Below, in pieces: positions 24,617-32,728 of a stretch of DNA of 35,407 nt. This DNA comes from Deltaproteobacteria bacterium (lineage in GTDB: Bacteria; Myxococcota_A; UBA9160; UBA4427): contig JAJDAN010000018.1 of assembly GCA_029261855.1 (NCBI GenBank), forward strand, positions 1 through 35,407, read 5' to 3'. The translations under genes and the position numbers were made by a program. Each line of letters opens with the position of its first letter. Position 1 is the first letter of the stretch. Under the pieces are notes generated by a model, which worked only from the letters and a program-made list of their open reading frames with translations, was not told the origin of the DNA and made no database searches.

Positions 24617-25290
24617 CCAAGGTGGTCGTCGCGCTGGTGTTCCTCGCCCTCAACTTCTACGTCTTCCGCCATCTCGCGAGCGACGAAGTGATCCCGCCGC
24701 GAGAGAGCTTTGCGTCGTTCCCGCTCGCGATCGACGATTGGCAATGCGAAGCACCCGAGGAGATGGACGCCAAATCGCTTCGCATCCTCGGCGCAAGCGA
24801 CTACCTGCTGTGCAACTTCCAAGAGTCGACGAGCCACGAGAGCGTCTCCCTCTACGTCGGCTACCACGAGTCCCAGGTCCGCCAGGGCGGAGGCGGTGGC
24901 GAGACTGCGATCCATCCGCCCGAGCACTGCCTGCCGGGAGCCGGCTGGGCGATCATCGATTCGACGAGCCGGCCGGTGGACTTCGCCGGGTTGCCGGAGG
25001 GTCACGGGATCCGGAACGACGACCGCCTCGCCAAGCGTTTCGTGATCGCAAAGGGAGACGCGCGACAGCTCGTCTACTTCTGGTACCAGGGCCAGGGACG
25101 CGTCATCAGCGCCAACGAGGACGTCATCCTCTATCGCTTCTGGGATCGCGCGACCCGGGGACGAACCGACGGGGCGCTGGTGCGCTTCACGACACCCATC
25201 GTCCGGGGCAATATCGACGCGGCGGAGGCTCGCTTCCAACGCTTCGCGAGCGCCGTCGTTCCCGGCCTCGCCACGTACATCCCCGAGTAG
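24613..25290 (+). CDS. epsI: EpsI-domain exosortase-associated protein
   Basis: 225-aa protein with one N-terminal membrane anchor (about 3-22), the rest probably periplasmic. Seen: the family layout PLAIDDWQC, LLCNFQ, VSLYVGYHESQ, IHPPEHCLPGAGW (Cys106), RQLVYFWYQGQGRVISANE and a C-terminal FTTPI segment. EpsI accompanies or is fused to exosortases and is needed for EPS in Methylobacillus-type systems; its biochemical role is unknown. The strong ribosome site AAGGAGA (24601-24607) and the ATGA overlap with the exosortase stop set the ATG at 24613 and suggest both are made in equal amounts. The next gene follows after 3 bp. Confidence 0.9.
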   Translation: MTKVVVALVFLALNFYVFRHLASDEVIPPRESFASFPLAIDDWQCEAPEEMDAKSLRILGASDYLLCNFQESTSHESVSLYVGYHESQVRQGGGGGETAIHPPEHCLPGAGWAIIDSTSRPVDFAGLPEGHGIRNDDRLAKRFVIAKGDARQLVYFWYQGQGRVISANEDVILYRFWDRATRGRTDGALVRFTTPIVRGNIDAAEARFQRFASAVVPGLATYIPE

Positions 25291-25293
25291 ACG

Positions 25294-26526
25294 ATGCGCA
25301 TCCTCTTCATCAGCCACTACTTCCCGCCCGAGGTGAACGCGCCCGCGAGCCGTACCCACGAGCACTGCCGCGAGTGGGTGCGCATGGGCCACGACGTCAC
25401 CGTCATCACGGGCGTGCCCAACCATCCGCGGGGGGTCCTGTTCGAGGACTACGAGAACCGCCTCTTCCAGGAAGAGACGGTGGACGGCATCCGGGTCATC
25501 CGGACCTGGATGTTCCTGTCGCCGAACGAGGGCTTCGGCGGACGCATCTCGAACTACGTCTTGTTCGCCCTGGCCGCGGTGCTGGCCTGTTTCCGCGCAG
25601 AACGCCCGGACGTCGTCATCGCGACGAGTCCGCAGTTCTTCGCCGGCTTCGCGGGCATGGTGGTGTCGCGTCTGCGAGGCGCGCCGTTCGTGCTCGAGGT
25701 ACGCGACCTGTGGCCCGAATCGATCGTCCAGCTCGGCCAGATGAAACCCGGTCCCCTGTTGCGAACCCTCGAGTGGCTCGAGACCGTCCTTTATCGGTCT
25801 GCGGCCGGGATCGTGGTGAACACCCGCACCTTCATCGACCACATTGCGGCCCGCGGCGTCGCACGCGATCGGATCGATCTGGTCTACAACGGCATCGACC
25901 CCGACCTCTTCCGCCCCCTGCCCCGGGACGACGAGCTGTTGCGCGAGCACGGACTCGAAGGCAAGTACCTGGTGTCGTACATCGGCACCCTGGGACTCGC
26001 CCACGGCGTGTCCACCTTGATCGAGGCGGCGGAGCGACTGGTCGACGAGCCGGACCTCCACTTCCTGATCATCGGCGACGGAGCGGCGCGCGCGGGCCTC
26101 GAAGCCGACATCGCCAGCCGCGGACTCGAGAACGTCAGCCTGCTGGGCCTGCGACCCCGCAGCGAGATCCCGCGCTGGATCGCGTCCATCGACCTGCAGG
26201 TCGTGCTCCTGCGGGACCTCGAGATCTTCACCTCCGTGATCCCTTCGAAGATCTTCGAGTTCTGCGCTCAAGAGCGACCGGTGATCGTCAGCGCGCCGAA
26301 GGGCGAGATCCGCACCCTGGTGGAGGAGGCCGCTGCCGGGGTGGGCCTCGACCCCGAGCAGCCCGAAGCCCTGGCCCGAGCCATCCTGGCCCTTCGCAAG
26401 GACGCCGACGGCACCGCCGAAATGGCGCGACGTGGACGCGTCTGGGTGGAGGCTGGCTTCGTGCGAAACGACCTCGCAAGGCGCATGCTCTGCTTCGTCG
26501 AGCGCTTCGCAGGAGTCGACTCTTGA
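25294..26526 (+). CDS. WbuB-like GT4 glycosyltransferase
   Basis: 410-aa cytoplasmic GT-B glycosyltransferase that adds a sugar during EPS repeat-unit assembly. Seen: N-terminal MRILFISHYFPPEVNAPASRT with GHDVTVITGVPNHP, ATSPQFFAG, LEVRDLWPESIVQLG, VVNTRTF and VYNGID (WbuB-type N-terminal domain), then the C-terminal nucleotide-sugar domain with YIGTLGLAHG, FLIIGDGAAR, LLGLRPRSEIPRW and PSKIFEFCAQERPVI (EX7E-like region). Donor and acceptor cannot be read from the sequence. ATG at 25294, 3 bp after epsI. Its stop overlaps the TTG of the next gene. Confidence 0.9.
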   Translation: MRILFISHYFPPEVNAPASRTHEHCREWVRMGHDVTVITGVPNHPRGVLFEDYENRLFQEETVDGIRVIRTWMFLSPNEGFGGRISNYVLFALAAVLACFRAERPDVVIATSPQFFAGFAGMVVSRLRGAPFVLEVRDLWPESIVQLGQMKPGPLLRTLEWLETVLYRSAAGIVVNTRTFIDHIAARGVARDRIDLVYNGIDPDLFRPLPRDDELLREHGLEGKYLVSYIGTLGLAHGVSTLIEAAERLVDEPDLHFLIIGDGAARAGLEADIASRGLENVSLLGLRPRSEIPRWIASIDLQVVLLRDLEIFTSVIPSKIFEFCAQERPVIVSAPKGEIRTLVEEAAAGVGLDPEQPEALARAILALRKDADGTAEMARRGRVWVEAGFVRNDLARRMLCFVERFAGVDS

Positions 26527-27917
26527 AACCGCTGCTTTCCCAGGTCTATTCCGTGCTTCCGGTCGGGCTCCAGAGCCTCGCCTGCACCGCGGATGGCTAT
26601 CGACGAGCCCTCGGAAGCTTCACCTCCTACTTCCACCAGACCCTCGAGGACTGGGAGCGGCGCATCGACGATCCGGTCGAGGTCCAGCGCGAGCGTCAAT
26701 GGGAGATGCTCGCGGAGCTGATCGAGCGCGCCCGCGCCCAGGCTCCCTACTACCGCTTCCTGCCGCCGGTCGTGGACGCGGGCGACCCGGCGAGCTCGAT
26801 CGAGAAGACCCTCGCGAACATTCCGCCCCTCGAGAAGGCCGTCTACCGGGCGCGCAGCCGCGACTTCGTCGCGCGGGACATCGCGCCGCGGCGACTGCAC
26901 CAGCGCTCGACCAGCGGCACCACCGGCACCGCGTTGCCCGTGTGGCACACGACCGAGCGGATCGCCGAAGGTCTGACCGCGGTCTGGCGGCAGCGACGCA
27001 GCTTCGGCGTCAAGATCGACGACCCCGTCATCAACTTCACGGGCCAGGTGATCGTCCCCCTGAGCCAGCGCAAGCCGCCTTTCTGGCGGCGCGACTACCT
27101 GTCGGGAATGACGCTGTTTTCGATGTATCACCTGTCCGGCCGCAACCTCCCGGACTACATCTCGGCGATCCACGACACCCCGGCGACCTACGTGCACGGC
27201 TACCCGTCGGTCCTGCACCTGGTCGGTCGCGCGATGCTCGAGGCGGGTCGCTGCCTGCCCCCGGGTCGCCTGCGCGGCATCTTCACCCATTCCGAGTCCG
27301 TCCTCGCCTTCCAGCGTGAGACCATCGAGCGGGCCTTCGGCGCTCCTGTCCGCGACTACTACCACTCGACCGAGGAAGCCGTATCGATGACGGCCTGCGA
27401 CCACAATCGCCTGCACGTCGACATGGAGTACGGGATCGTCGAGGTCGAGCCGGTGGAGGAGACCGAGGAATTCGTGCGCGGCCCGTTGCTCGTCACCGGC
27501 CTCGGCACGGCCGCGACGCCGTTCATCCGCTACCGGATCGGCGACGTCGGCACGCGCTTCAAGGGGTCTTGCGAATGCGGACGGCCCGGCGACGTGTTTC
27601 TCGACATCGACGGCCGCATCGAGGACTACGTCGAGACGCCGGACGGTCGACTCGTCGGGCGTCTCGATCACATCTTCAAGGAGCAGTACGAGATCGAGGA
27701 GGCCCAGATCGTCCAGGAACGCGTGGAGGCGATCGAGGTGCTGGTCGTCGCGGGCAGCGGCTTCGGCGAGCGCGACCGCAAGAGCCTCGAACGGGAGGTC
27801 CACGCGCGTCTCGGAGAGGGCATCCAGGTCGACATCCGACAGGTTGCCGCGATCCCGCGCGAGCCGAACGGGAAGTTCCGGGCCGTGAAGTCGTCGGTGG
27901 GAAGGATCGATCCGTGA
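26523..27917 (+). CDS. CapK/PaaK-family adenylate-forming enzyme
   Basis: 464-aa member of the phenylacetate-CoA ligase/CapK branch of ANL enzymes, likely to activate a carboxylic acid as its adenylate. Seen: ATP-binding STSGTTGTALP (129-139), the adenine-binding segment YYHSTEEAVSMTAC, a Cys-rich SCECGRPGD turn, the C-terminal hinge DGRIEDYVETPDGR and FKEQYEIEEAQIVQ, NGKFRAVKS. The TTG at 26523 is chosen because AGGAG (26511-26515) lies 7 nt upstream, it overlaps the previous TGA, and upstream in-frame sequence is a shadow of the glycosyltransferase gene. CapK proteins occur in capsule loci without a proven reaction; acylation or amidation of a sugar is inference. It overlaps the DUF362 gene by 4 bp (GTGA). 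Confidence 0.87.
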   Translation: MKPLLSQVYSVLPVGLQSLACTADGYRRALGSFTSYFHQTLEDWERRIDDPVEVQRERQWEMLAELIERARAQAPYYRFLPPVVDAGDPASSIEKTLANIPPLEKAVYRARSRDFVARDIAPRRLHQRSTSGTTGTALPVWHTTERIAEGLTAVWRQRRSFGVKIDDPVINFTGQVIVPLSQRKPPFWRRDYLSGMTLFSMYHLSGRNLPDYISAIHDTPATYVHGYPSVLHLVGRAMLEAGRCLPPGRLRGIFTHSESVLAFQRETIERAFGAPVRDYYHSTEEAVSMTACDHNRLHVDMEYGIVEVEPVEETEEFVRGPLLVTGLGTAATPFIRYRIGDVGTRFKGSCECGRPGDVFLDIDGRIEDYVETPDGRLVGRLDHIFKEQYEIEEAQIVQERVEAIEVLVVAGSGFGERDRKSLEREVHARLGEGIQVDIRQVAAIPREPNGKFRAVKSSVGRIDP

Positions 27918-29386
27918 TCCGCGCCTCCCTTGCGCGAACCGCGCCGAGCTACGCGGGACTGATGGCGCCCTTCGCGCCCGACAGCGACTATCCGGAACTG
28001 GGAGCGCTCGCGCTCGAGCCCGCCGCGGCTCCGAACTCGGCCTACGCGGCGGTGCGTCAGGCGCTTCGGGGTCTCGGCCTCGACGCGGACCGCTTCGGTA
28101 CCGCCGAGTGGAATCCCCTCGCGGACCTGGCTGCGCCCGGGGCGACCATCGTCCTCAAGCCCAACTTCATCCGCCACTGGAACCCCCAGGAAGGCGAGGA
28201 CGTCAGCTGCGTGATCACCCACGGCGCCGTGCTGCGCGCCGCGGCCGACTACGCCTTCCTGGCGGCGGGCGCCCACGGCCGCGTGATTCTGGCCGAGGCG
28301 CCGCAGATGGACTGCGACTGGGACCGGATTCGCGAGATCGCGGGACTCGACGAGCTGGTCGCGACCCACGCCGCTGCCGGTCGGCGTCTCGAGGTCGTCG
28401 ACCTGCGGCGCGAAGCGGTGCGCTTCGAGGACGGCGTCATCGTGTCGCGGCGTGCGCTACCCGGAGACCCCGCCGGCTACCGTGTCGTCGAGCTCGGAGA
28501 CTGCAGCTTCTTCGAAGGGTCCGGCCTCGATCCGGCGCGCATGCGCGGCGCCGACTACGACCCGGGACCGACGGCCGAGCACCACCGGGACGGGCGCAAC
28601 GACTACCTGCTCTCGGAAACCGTCCTGTCCGCCGATCTGGTGGTCAATCTTCCCAAGATCAAGACTCACAAGAAGACGGGCGTGACGCTTTCCCTGAAGA
28701 ACCTGGTCGGCATCAACGGCGACAAGAACTGGCTGCCCCACCACTGTGTGGGCTCGAGCCACGACGGCGGGGACGAGTTCCCGAACCGCCGTCTCGTGGA
28801 CCGGCTGCGCAGTCGCGCCACGGAATGGGCCCGGCCCCTGCTACAACGCGGACGCGGCATTGCGCTGATCCGCTTCGCCCGCCGGGCCGAACGGGCGACC
28901 CGCGGTGACGACTTCGTCCGGGCGGGCAACTGGTACGGCAACCGCACCACCTGGCGCATGTGCCTCGATCTGAACCGCGCTTTCTCCTACAGCGACGCCA
29001 AGGGTCTGCACCTGGACGCTCCGCGTCCGGTGCGCCGGTCGCTGCACTTGCTGGACGGGATCGTCGCCGGTGAGAACGAGGGCCCGCTGTCGCCGACCGC
29101 CCGCCCTCTCGGTGCAGTGATCGCTTCGACGGACCCGGTCGCCGCCGACCTGGTCGCGGTGCGACTCATGGGCTTCGACGAAGACCAGCTCCCGATCCTG
29201 CGCGAGGCCATGATCGAGCGCGACTGTCCCATCACCGAGGTGCGGACAGCGGACGACGTCGAAGTCGTGGAAGTACAGGCGGACGGCACCGAACCCGTCT
29301 CGCGTCGACTCGACGAGATCCGAAGCTCCCACCCCTTCAGCGCGCATCCCGGTTGGCGGGGCCGCATCGAGAGACGGACACGATGA
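27914..29386 (+). CDS. DUF362-domain protein of unknown function
   Basis: 490-aa protein with a DUF362 domain spanning most of its length. Seen: IVLKPNFIRHW, ITHGAVLRAAADYAFLAAG, RVILAEAPQMD, LPKIKTHKKTGVTLSLKNLVGINGDKNWLPHH (the most conserved family block), LHLLDGIVAGENEGP, and ASTDPVAADLVAVRLMGFD. No ferredoxin-type CxxCxxC cluster is present, unlike many DUF362 proteins, so an iron-sulfur role is not supported here; six cysteines are scattered. No signal peptide, so probably cytoplasmic. GTG at 27914 overlaps the CapK stop, and its own stop overlaps the ATG of the oxidoreductase. The tight coupling to CapK suggests a shared reaction path in EPS synthesis. Confidence 0.85.
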   Translation: MIRASLARTAPSYAGLMAPFAPDSDYPELGALALEPAAAPNSAYAAVRQALRGLGLDADRFGTAEWNPLADLAAPGATIVLKPNFIRHWNPQEGEDVSCVITHGAVLRAAADYAFLAAGAHGRVILAEAPQMDCDWDRIREIAGLDELVATHAAAGRRLEVVDLRREAVRFEDGVIVSRRALPGDPAGYRVVELGDCSFFEGSGLDPARMRGADYDPGPTAEHHRDGRNDYLLSETVLSADLVVNLPKIKTHKKTGVTLSLKNLVGINGDKNWLPHHCVGSSHDGGDEFPNRRLVDRLRSRATEWARPLLQRGRGIALIRFARRAERATRGDDFVRAGNWYGNRTTWRMCLDLNRAFSYSDAKGLHLDAPRPVRRSLHLLDGIVAGENEGPLSPTARPLGAVIASTDPVAADLVAVRLMGFDEDQLPILREAMIERDCPITEVRTADDVEVVEVQADGTEPVSRRLDEIRSSHPFSAHPGWRGRIERRTR

Positions 29387-31518
29387 AGCAGATCCTGCAG
29401 AACGCACGTTCCGGTGACCTCGAGATCGTCGACGTCCCCGCGCCCATGCCGCTTCCCGGCCAGGTGCTGGTACGCAACGAGTACTCGGTGATGTCGCCGG
29501 GCACCGATCGACTGTCGCTCGCGTTCGCGCGCAGCTCGCTGCTCTCGAAGGCGCGCTCGCGACCGGATCTGGTCCGCCAGGTGGTCAGCAAGTGGAAGGT
29601 GGACGGCGCCCTCGCGACCTACCGCACCGTGACCTCCCGCCTCGAGGTGCCCCAGCCCCTGGGATACTCGTCGGCTGGCATCGTAGAGGCCATCGGGGTC
29701 GGCGTGACGGGCTTCGCGCCGGGCGATCGCGTCGCGTGCGCGGGCGCGGGCTATGCGAATCACGCGGAGCTGATCTGCGTCCCGGAAAACCTGGTGGCGC
29801 CGGTCCCCGCCGGCGTGTCCCTCGAGCACGCCGCCTATGCGACGCTCGGCGCCATCGCCCTGCAGTCCGTTCGGGTCGGCGACCCCACCCTCGGTGAGAT
29901 CGTCGCCGTGGTCGGTCTCGGACTGGTGGGACAGCTCGCCGTCCAGCTGCTGCGGGCCAACGGCTGCCGGGTCCTGGGGCTCGACCTGAACGATCTGCGC
30001 GCCAAGCAGGCACTGGACCAGGGCGCCGAGTGGGCGGCGACACCCGCCAGCCTGCCGTCGACCTGGAAGGAGGAAGCCACCGGCGGGCACGGTGTCGACC
30101 TCGCACTCGTCGCAGCCTCGGCCTCGAGCGCAGCGCCCTTGCAGCTCGGCGCAGAGCTCTGCCGGCACAAGGGGCGACTCGCCGTCGTCGGTGCGATGCC
30201 GCTGGAAATCGAACGCCGCGCCATGTACGACAAGGAGCTCGACCTGCGCATGAGCATGTCGTACGGCCCGGGACGCTACGACCGCAGCTACGAAGAGCTC
30301 GGCAACGACTACCCCCTGCCCTACGTGCGCTGGACCGAGAACCGCAACCTGCGCGCGTTCCTCTCCCTGATCGATTCGGGCAGCCTGCACCTCGACCGCC
30401 TGGACACGAAGCTGGCGGACTTCGATCAGGCCGTCACCGCCTACGACGACCTGGTTTCGGGGCGCTCGGAAACCCTGGCCGTGGCGTTCCGCTACGAGCA
30501 GAAGATCTCCCACGAACGGACCCTGTCTCTGCCGACCGGTGAGCGCACACCCACCGACGCCCTCGGCGTGTCCTTCATCGGCGCGGGCAACTATGCCAAG
30601 GCTCTATTGCTGCCGATGCTCGACCGTCGCAAGGACATCCACCGCCTGACCCTGGTCACCGCCACCGGCGCGTCGGCCCGGCGCACCGCCGAGAAGTTCG
30701 GCTTCAGCGGCTGCGGCACCAACCCAGAAGCGGTCTTCAAGGACCCGAACGTGGGTCTCGTCTTCGTCGCGACGCGTCACGACACCCACGTGCCCCTGGC
30801 CATGCGGGCCATGGACGAGGGCAAGGCGGTGTGGGTCGAGAAGCCCGTCGCGCTCACACCGGGAGACCTCGAGGTGATCGCCAGGGAAGTCGTCGATCGC
30901 GACGCCTTCTTCGCGGTCGGCTACAACCGACGCTTCTCGTCCCACGCGCGGAAGGTCCGGAGCTTCTTCGAGAGCCGATCCGGACCCGTCAGCATCCACT
31001 ACAACGTCGCGGCCGGGCCTCCGCCTCGGGACAGCTGGAGCATGGACCCGATCGAGGGTGGCGGCCGCGTGATCGGCGAGCTGTGCCATTTCGTCGATCT
31101 CGCCAACTACCTCGTGGGCGAGCTGTGCAGCTCGGTCTACGCCCGCTTCATGACGGCCGACGCGAACCTCGACGATTCGATGATCGCGGTGCTCGGCTAT
31201 CCCGACGGCTCGAGCTGCACCCTCGAGTACGTCGCACATGCCGACCCGCGCCTGCCGAAGGAACGTTTCGAGGTCTCGGGAGAGGGCAAGACGGCCCGTT
31301 GCACGAACTTCCGGGTGACCGAGCTGTCGGGGCGTCGCCGCTTCCGGAGCCTCAGCCAGGACAAGGGCCAGGCGAACCAGATCCGAGAGGTGGTGGAAGC
31401 GGTGCAGCAGGGCCGCCCGTCGCCGTTCACCATCGACGAGATCGTGAACGTCTCGCGCGTGACCTTCGCGATGTTGGAATCGGCCGCCACCGGCGCGCCT
31501 GTCATCGTCGAGCACTGA
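29383..31518 (+). CDS. Two-domain oxidoreductase (zinc-type MDR + Gfo/Idh/MocA)
   Basis: 711-aa cytoplasmic fusion. Seen: N-terminal medium-chain dehydrogenase-like half (1-370) starting MKQILQNARSGDLEIVDVP, with LGYSSAGIVEAIG, PGDRVACAGAGYANHAE and nucleotide motif VVGLGLVGQLAVQL; C-terminal Gfo/Idh/MocA half (from about 390) with VSFIGAGNYAKALLLPML, VFVATRHDTHVPLA, the EKPVALT catalytic Lys motif (about 486) and GGRVIGELCHFVDLANYLVG. Such fusions are common in EPS and O-antigen loci and probably catalyse an oxidation-reduction on a nucleotide or lipid-linked sugar; the substrate is unknown. ATG at 29383 overlaps the DUF362 TGA (ATGA). The next gene follows after 11 bp. Confidence 0.9.
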   Translation: MKQILQNARSGDLEIVDVPAPMPLPGQVLVRNEYSVMSPGTDRLSLAFARSSLLSKARSRPDLVRQVVSKWKVDGALATYRTVTSRLEVPQPLGYSSAGIVEAIGVGVTGFAPGDRVACAGAGYANHAELICVPENLVAPVPAGVSLEHAAYATLGAIALQSVRVGDPTLGEIVAVVGLGLVGQLAVQLLRANGCRVLGLDLNDLRAKQALDQGAEWAATPASLPSTWKEEATGGHGVDLALVAASASSAAPLQLGAELCRHKGRLAVVGAMPLEIERRAMYDKELDLRMSMSYGPGRYDRSYEELGNDYPLPYVRWTENRNLRAFLSLIDSGSLHLDRLDTKLADFDQAVTAYDDLVSGRSETLAVAFRYEQKISHERTLSLPTGERTPTDALGVSFIGAGNYAKALLLPMLDRRKDIHRLTLVTATGASARRTAEKFGFSGCGTNPEAVFKDPNVGLVFVATRHDTHVPLAMRAMDEGKAVWVEKPVALTPGDLEVIAREVVDRDAFFAVGYNRRFSSHARKVRSFFESRSGPVSIHYNVAAGPPPRDSWSMDPIEGGGRVIGELCHFVDLANYLVGELCSSVYARFMTADANLDDSMIAVLGYPDGSSCTLEYVAHADPRLPKERFEVSGEGKTARCTNFRVTELSGRRRFRSLSQDKGQANQIREVVEAVQQGRPSPFTIDEIVNVSRVTFAMLESAATGAPVIVEH

Positions 31519-31529
31519 GCGGGCGTCGC

Positions 31530-32708
31530 GTGAAGGTGGTCCTCGTCCACCGGGTGCTGCCCCATTGGCGCATCCCCGTCTTCCGACGACTGGCTTCCCG
31601 GCCCGGCATCGACTTCGTCGCCCTGCACGGAAGCGACTTCCCGGGCACCAAGACGGTGAACGGAAGCGACCTCACCGGCTTCGACCACGAGGAAATGTGG
31701 ACCCTGCGGCTGGTCTCGAAGGTCACCGCCGAGCGCGAGATCACCTTCCCGCTGTGGCCCACCCTGCCGTGGCATCTCGTGCGCGAACGCCCCGACGTGA
31801 TCCTGGCGGAGGGCGGATCCAACCTGCCGAGCGCCTTCCTGCTGATCGCTTGTGCGCTGCTTCTGCGGGTGCCCGTCGTGTGGTGGAGCCTCGGAGAAAT
31901 CCCGCATCCCGGGCCGCCCAGCCGATCGCAACGACTCTTCCGCGTTCTCGTTCGCTTCCTCGAGCGACGCTGCACCGCGTATCTCGGCTACAGCAGCCTC
32001 GCGGGGGACTACTTTCGCCGCTGCGGGTACCCGGCCGAGCGCTGCTTCGTCGCCGTCAACTGCGTCGACACCGACGCGGTGAATGCGCGGCTCCCCGAAG
32101 CCCGCCGGGCGGCGCCCGCACTCCGGGAAAAGCTCGCTCTCGAGGGAAAGCGGGTCTTGCTCTTCGTCGGCGCACTGGCGCCGTACAAGCGGGTCGAGGA
32201 CCTCATCTCGGTCTATGCGCGACTGCGCGAGCGACATCCCGACTTGCGACTGCTGATCGTCGGGGGTGGGCCGCACCGCACGGTTCTCGAAGCCCACGCG
32301 CGTGCCGTGGGCGCCGACGACACGATTTTCACCGGCGAGGTCGTGGAAGGGGTCGGCCCCTACTTCGAGCTGGGGGACGTGCTCGTCCTGCCCGGGCTCG
32401 GAGGGCTCGCGATTTCCGAGGCCATGACCCATGGCCTGCCCATCGTCGCAACCCTGGCCGATGGCTGCGAGCTCGACCTGATCGAGGACGGCCGCAGCGG
32501 ACACATCGTCGAGACCGGCGATCTCGCGCAACTCGAACGGTGCCTCGGCGAAATGCTCGCGGGCGACCTTCGACTCGAAGAGATGGGTGCGGCCGGTCGC
32601 CGCATCATCGACGAGCGCCACGACATCGGCAGTTACATGGAGAAGCTGGTGGCGGCCCTGGAGTTCGCCGCCGGCGCCGAACGACGCTGGCGCCCCGGCC
32701 AGAGTTGA
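31530..32708 (+). CDS. GT4-type glycosyltransferase
   Basis: 392-aa GT-B glycosyltransferase. Seen: N-terminal VKVVLVHRVLPHWRIPVFRRLA, PDVILAEGGSNLPSAFLL, SSLAGDYFRRCGYPAERCFVAVNCVDTD, then the C-terminal domain VLLFVGALAPYKRVEDLISVYARLRERHPDLRLLIVGGGPHRTVLE, TGEVVEGVGPYFELGDVLVLPGLGGLAISEAMTHGLPIVAT (family EX7E-like motif) and EDGRSGHIVETGD. Start GTG at 31530, with the conserved first beta strand immediately following; ribosome site weak. Last gene of the plus-strand operon. Its final 18 bp, including the stop, are duplicated immediately downstream. Confidence 0.87.
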   Translation: MKVVLVHRVLPHWRIPVFRRLASRPGIDFVALHGSDFPGTKTVNGSDLTGFDHEEMWTLRLVSKVTAEREITFPLWPTLPWHLVRERPDVILAEGGSNLPSAFLLIACALLLRVPVVWWSLGEIPHPGPPSRSQRLFRVLVRFLERRCTAYLGYSSLAGDYFRRCGYPAERCFVAVNCVDTDAVNARLPEARRAAPALREKLALEGKRVLLFVGALAPYKRVEDLISVYARLRERHPDLRLLIVGGGPHRTVLEAHARAVGADDTIFTGEVVEGVGPYFELGDVLVLPGLGGLAISEAMTHGLPIVATLADGCELDLIEDGRSGHIVETGDLAQLERCLGEMLAGDLRLEEMGAAGRRIIDERHDIGSYMEKLVAALEFAAGAERRWRPGQS

Positions 32709-32727
32709 ACGCCGGGGCCAGAGTTGA
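32691..32727. repeat. 19-bp-period duplication of a gene end including the stop codon
   Basis: 32691-32708 (CGCCCCGGCCAGAGTTGA, the last five sense codons plus TGA of the glycosyltransferase) is repeated at 32710-32727 with 16 of 18 identical bases. The period is 19 bp, so the second copy is in another frame and is not translated with the gene. It sits in the 20-bp gap between two convergent genes and runs to 1 bp before the sulfotransferase stop. Confidence 0.85.
32692..32718. terminator. Candidate bidirectional hairpin between convergent genes
   Basis: GCCCCGGC (32692-32699) and GCCGGGGC (32711-32718) form a perfect 8-bp stem with an 11-nt loop that contains the stop codon of the plus-strand glycosyltransferase. 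It could stop transcription from both sides. There is no T tract on either side, so a Rho-independent terminator is uncertain. Confidence 0.4.
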
Positions 32728-32728
32728 G

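Noticed and set aside
24738-26522. Upstream extension of the CapK gene by nearly 600 codons
   Set aside because: Arg-rich shadow of epsI and the WbuB-like glycosyltransferase; the TTG at 26523 has a strong ribosome site.
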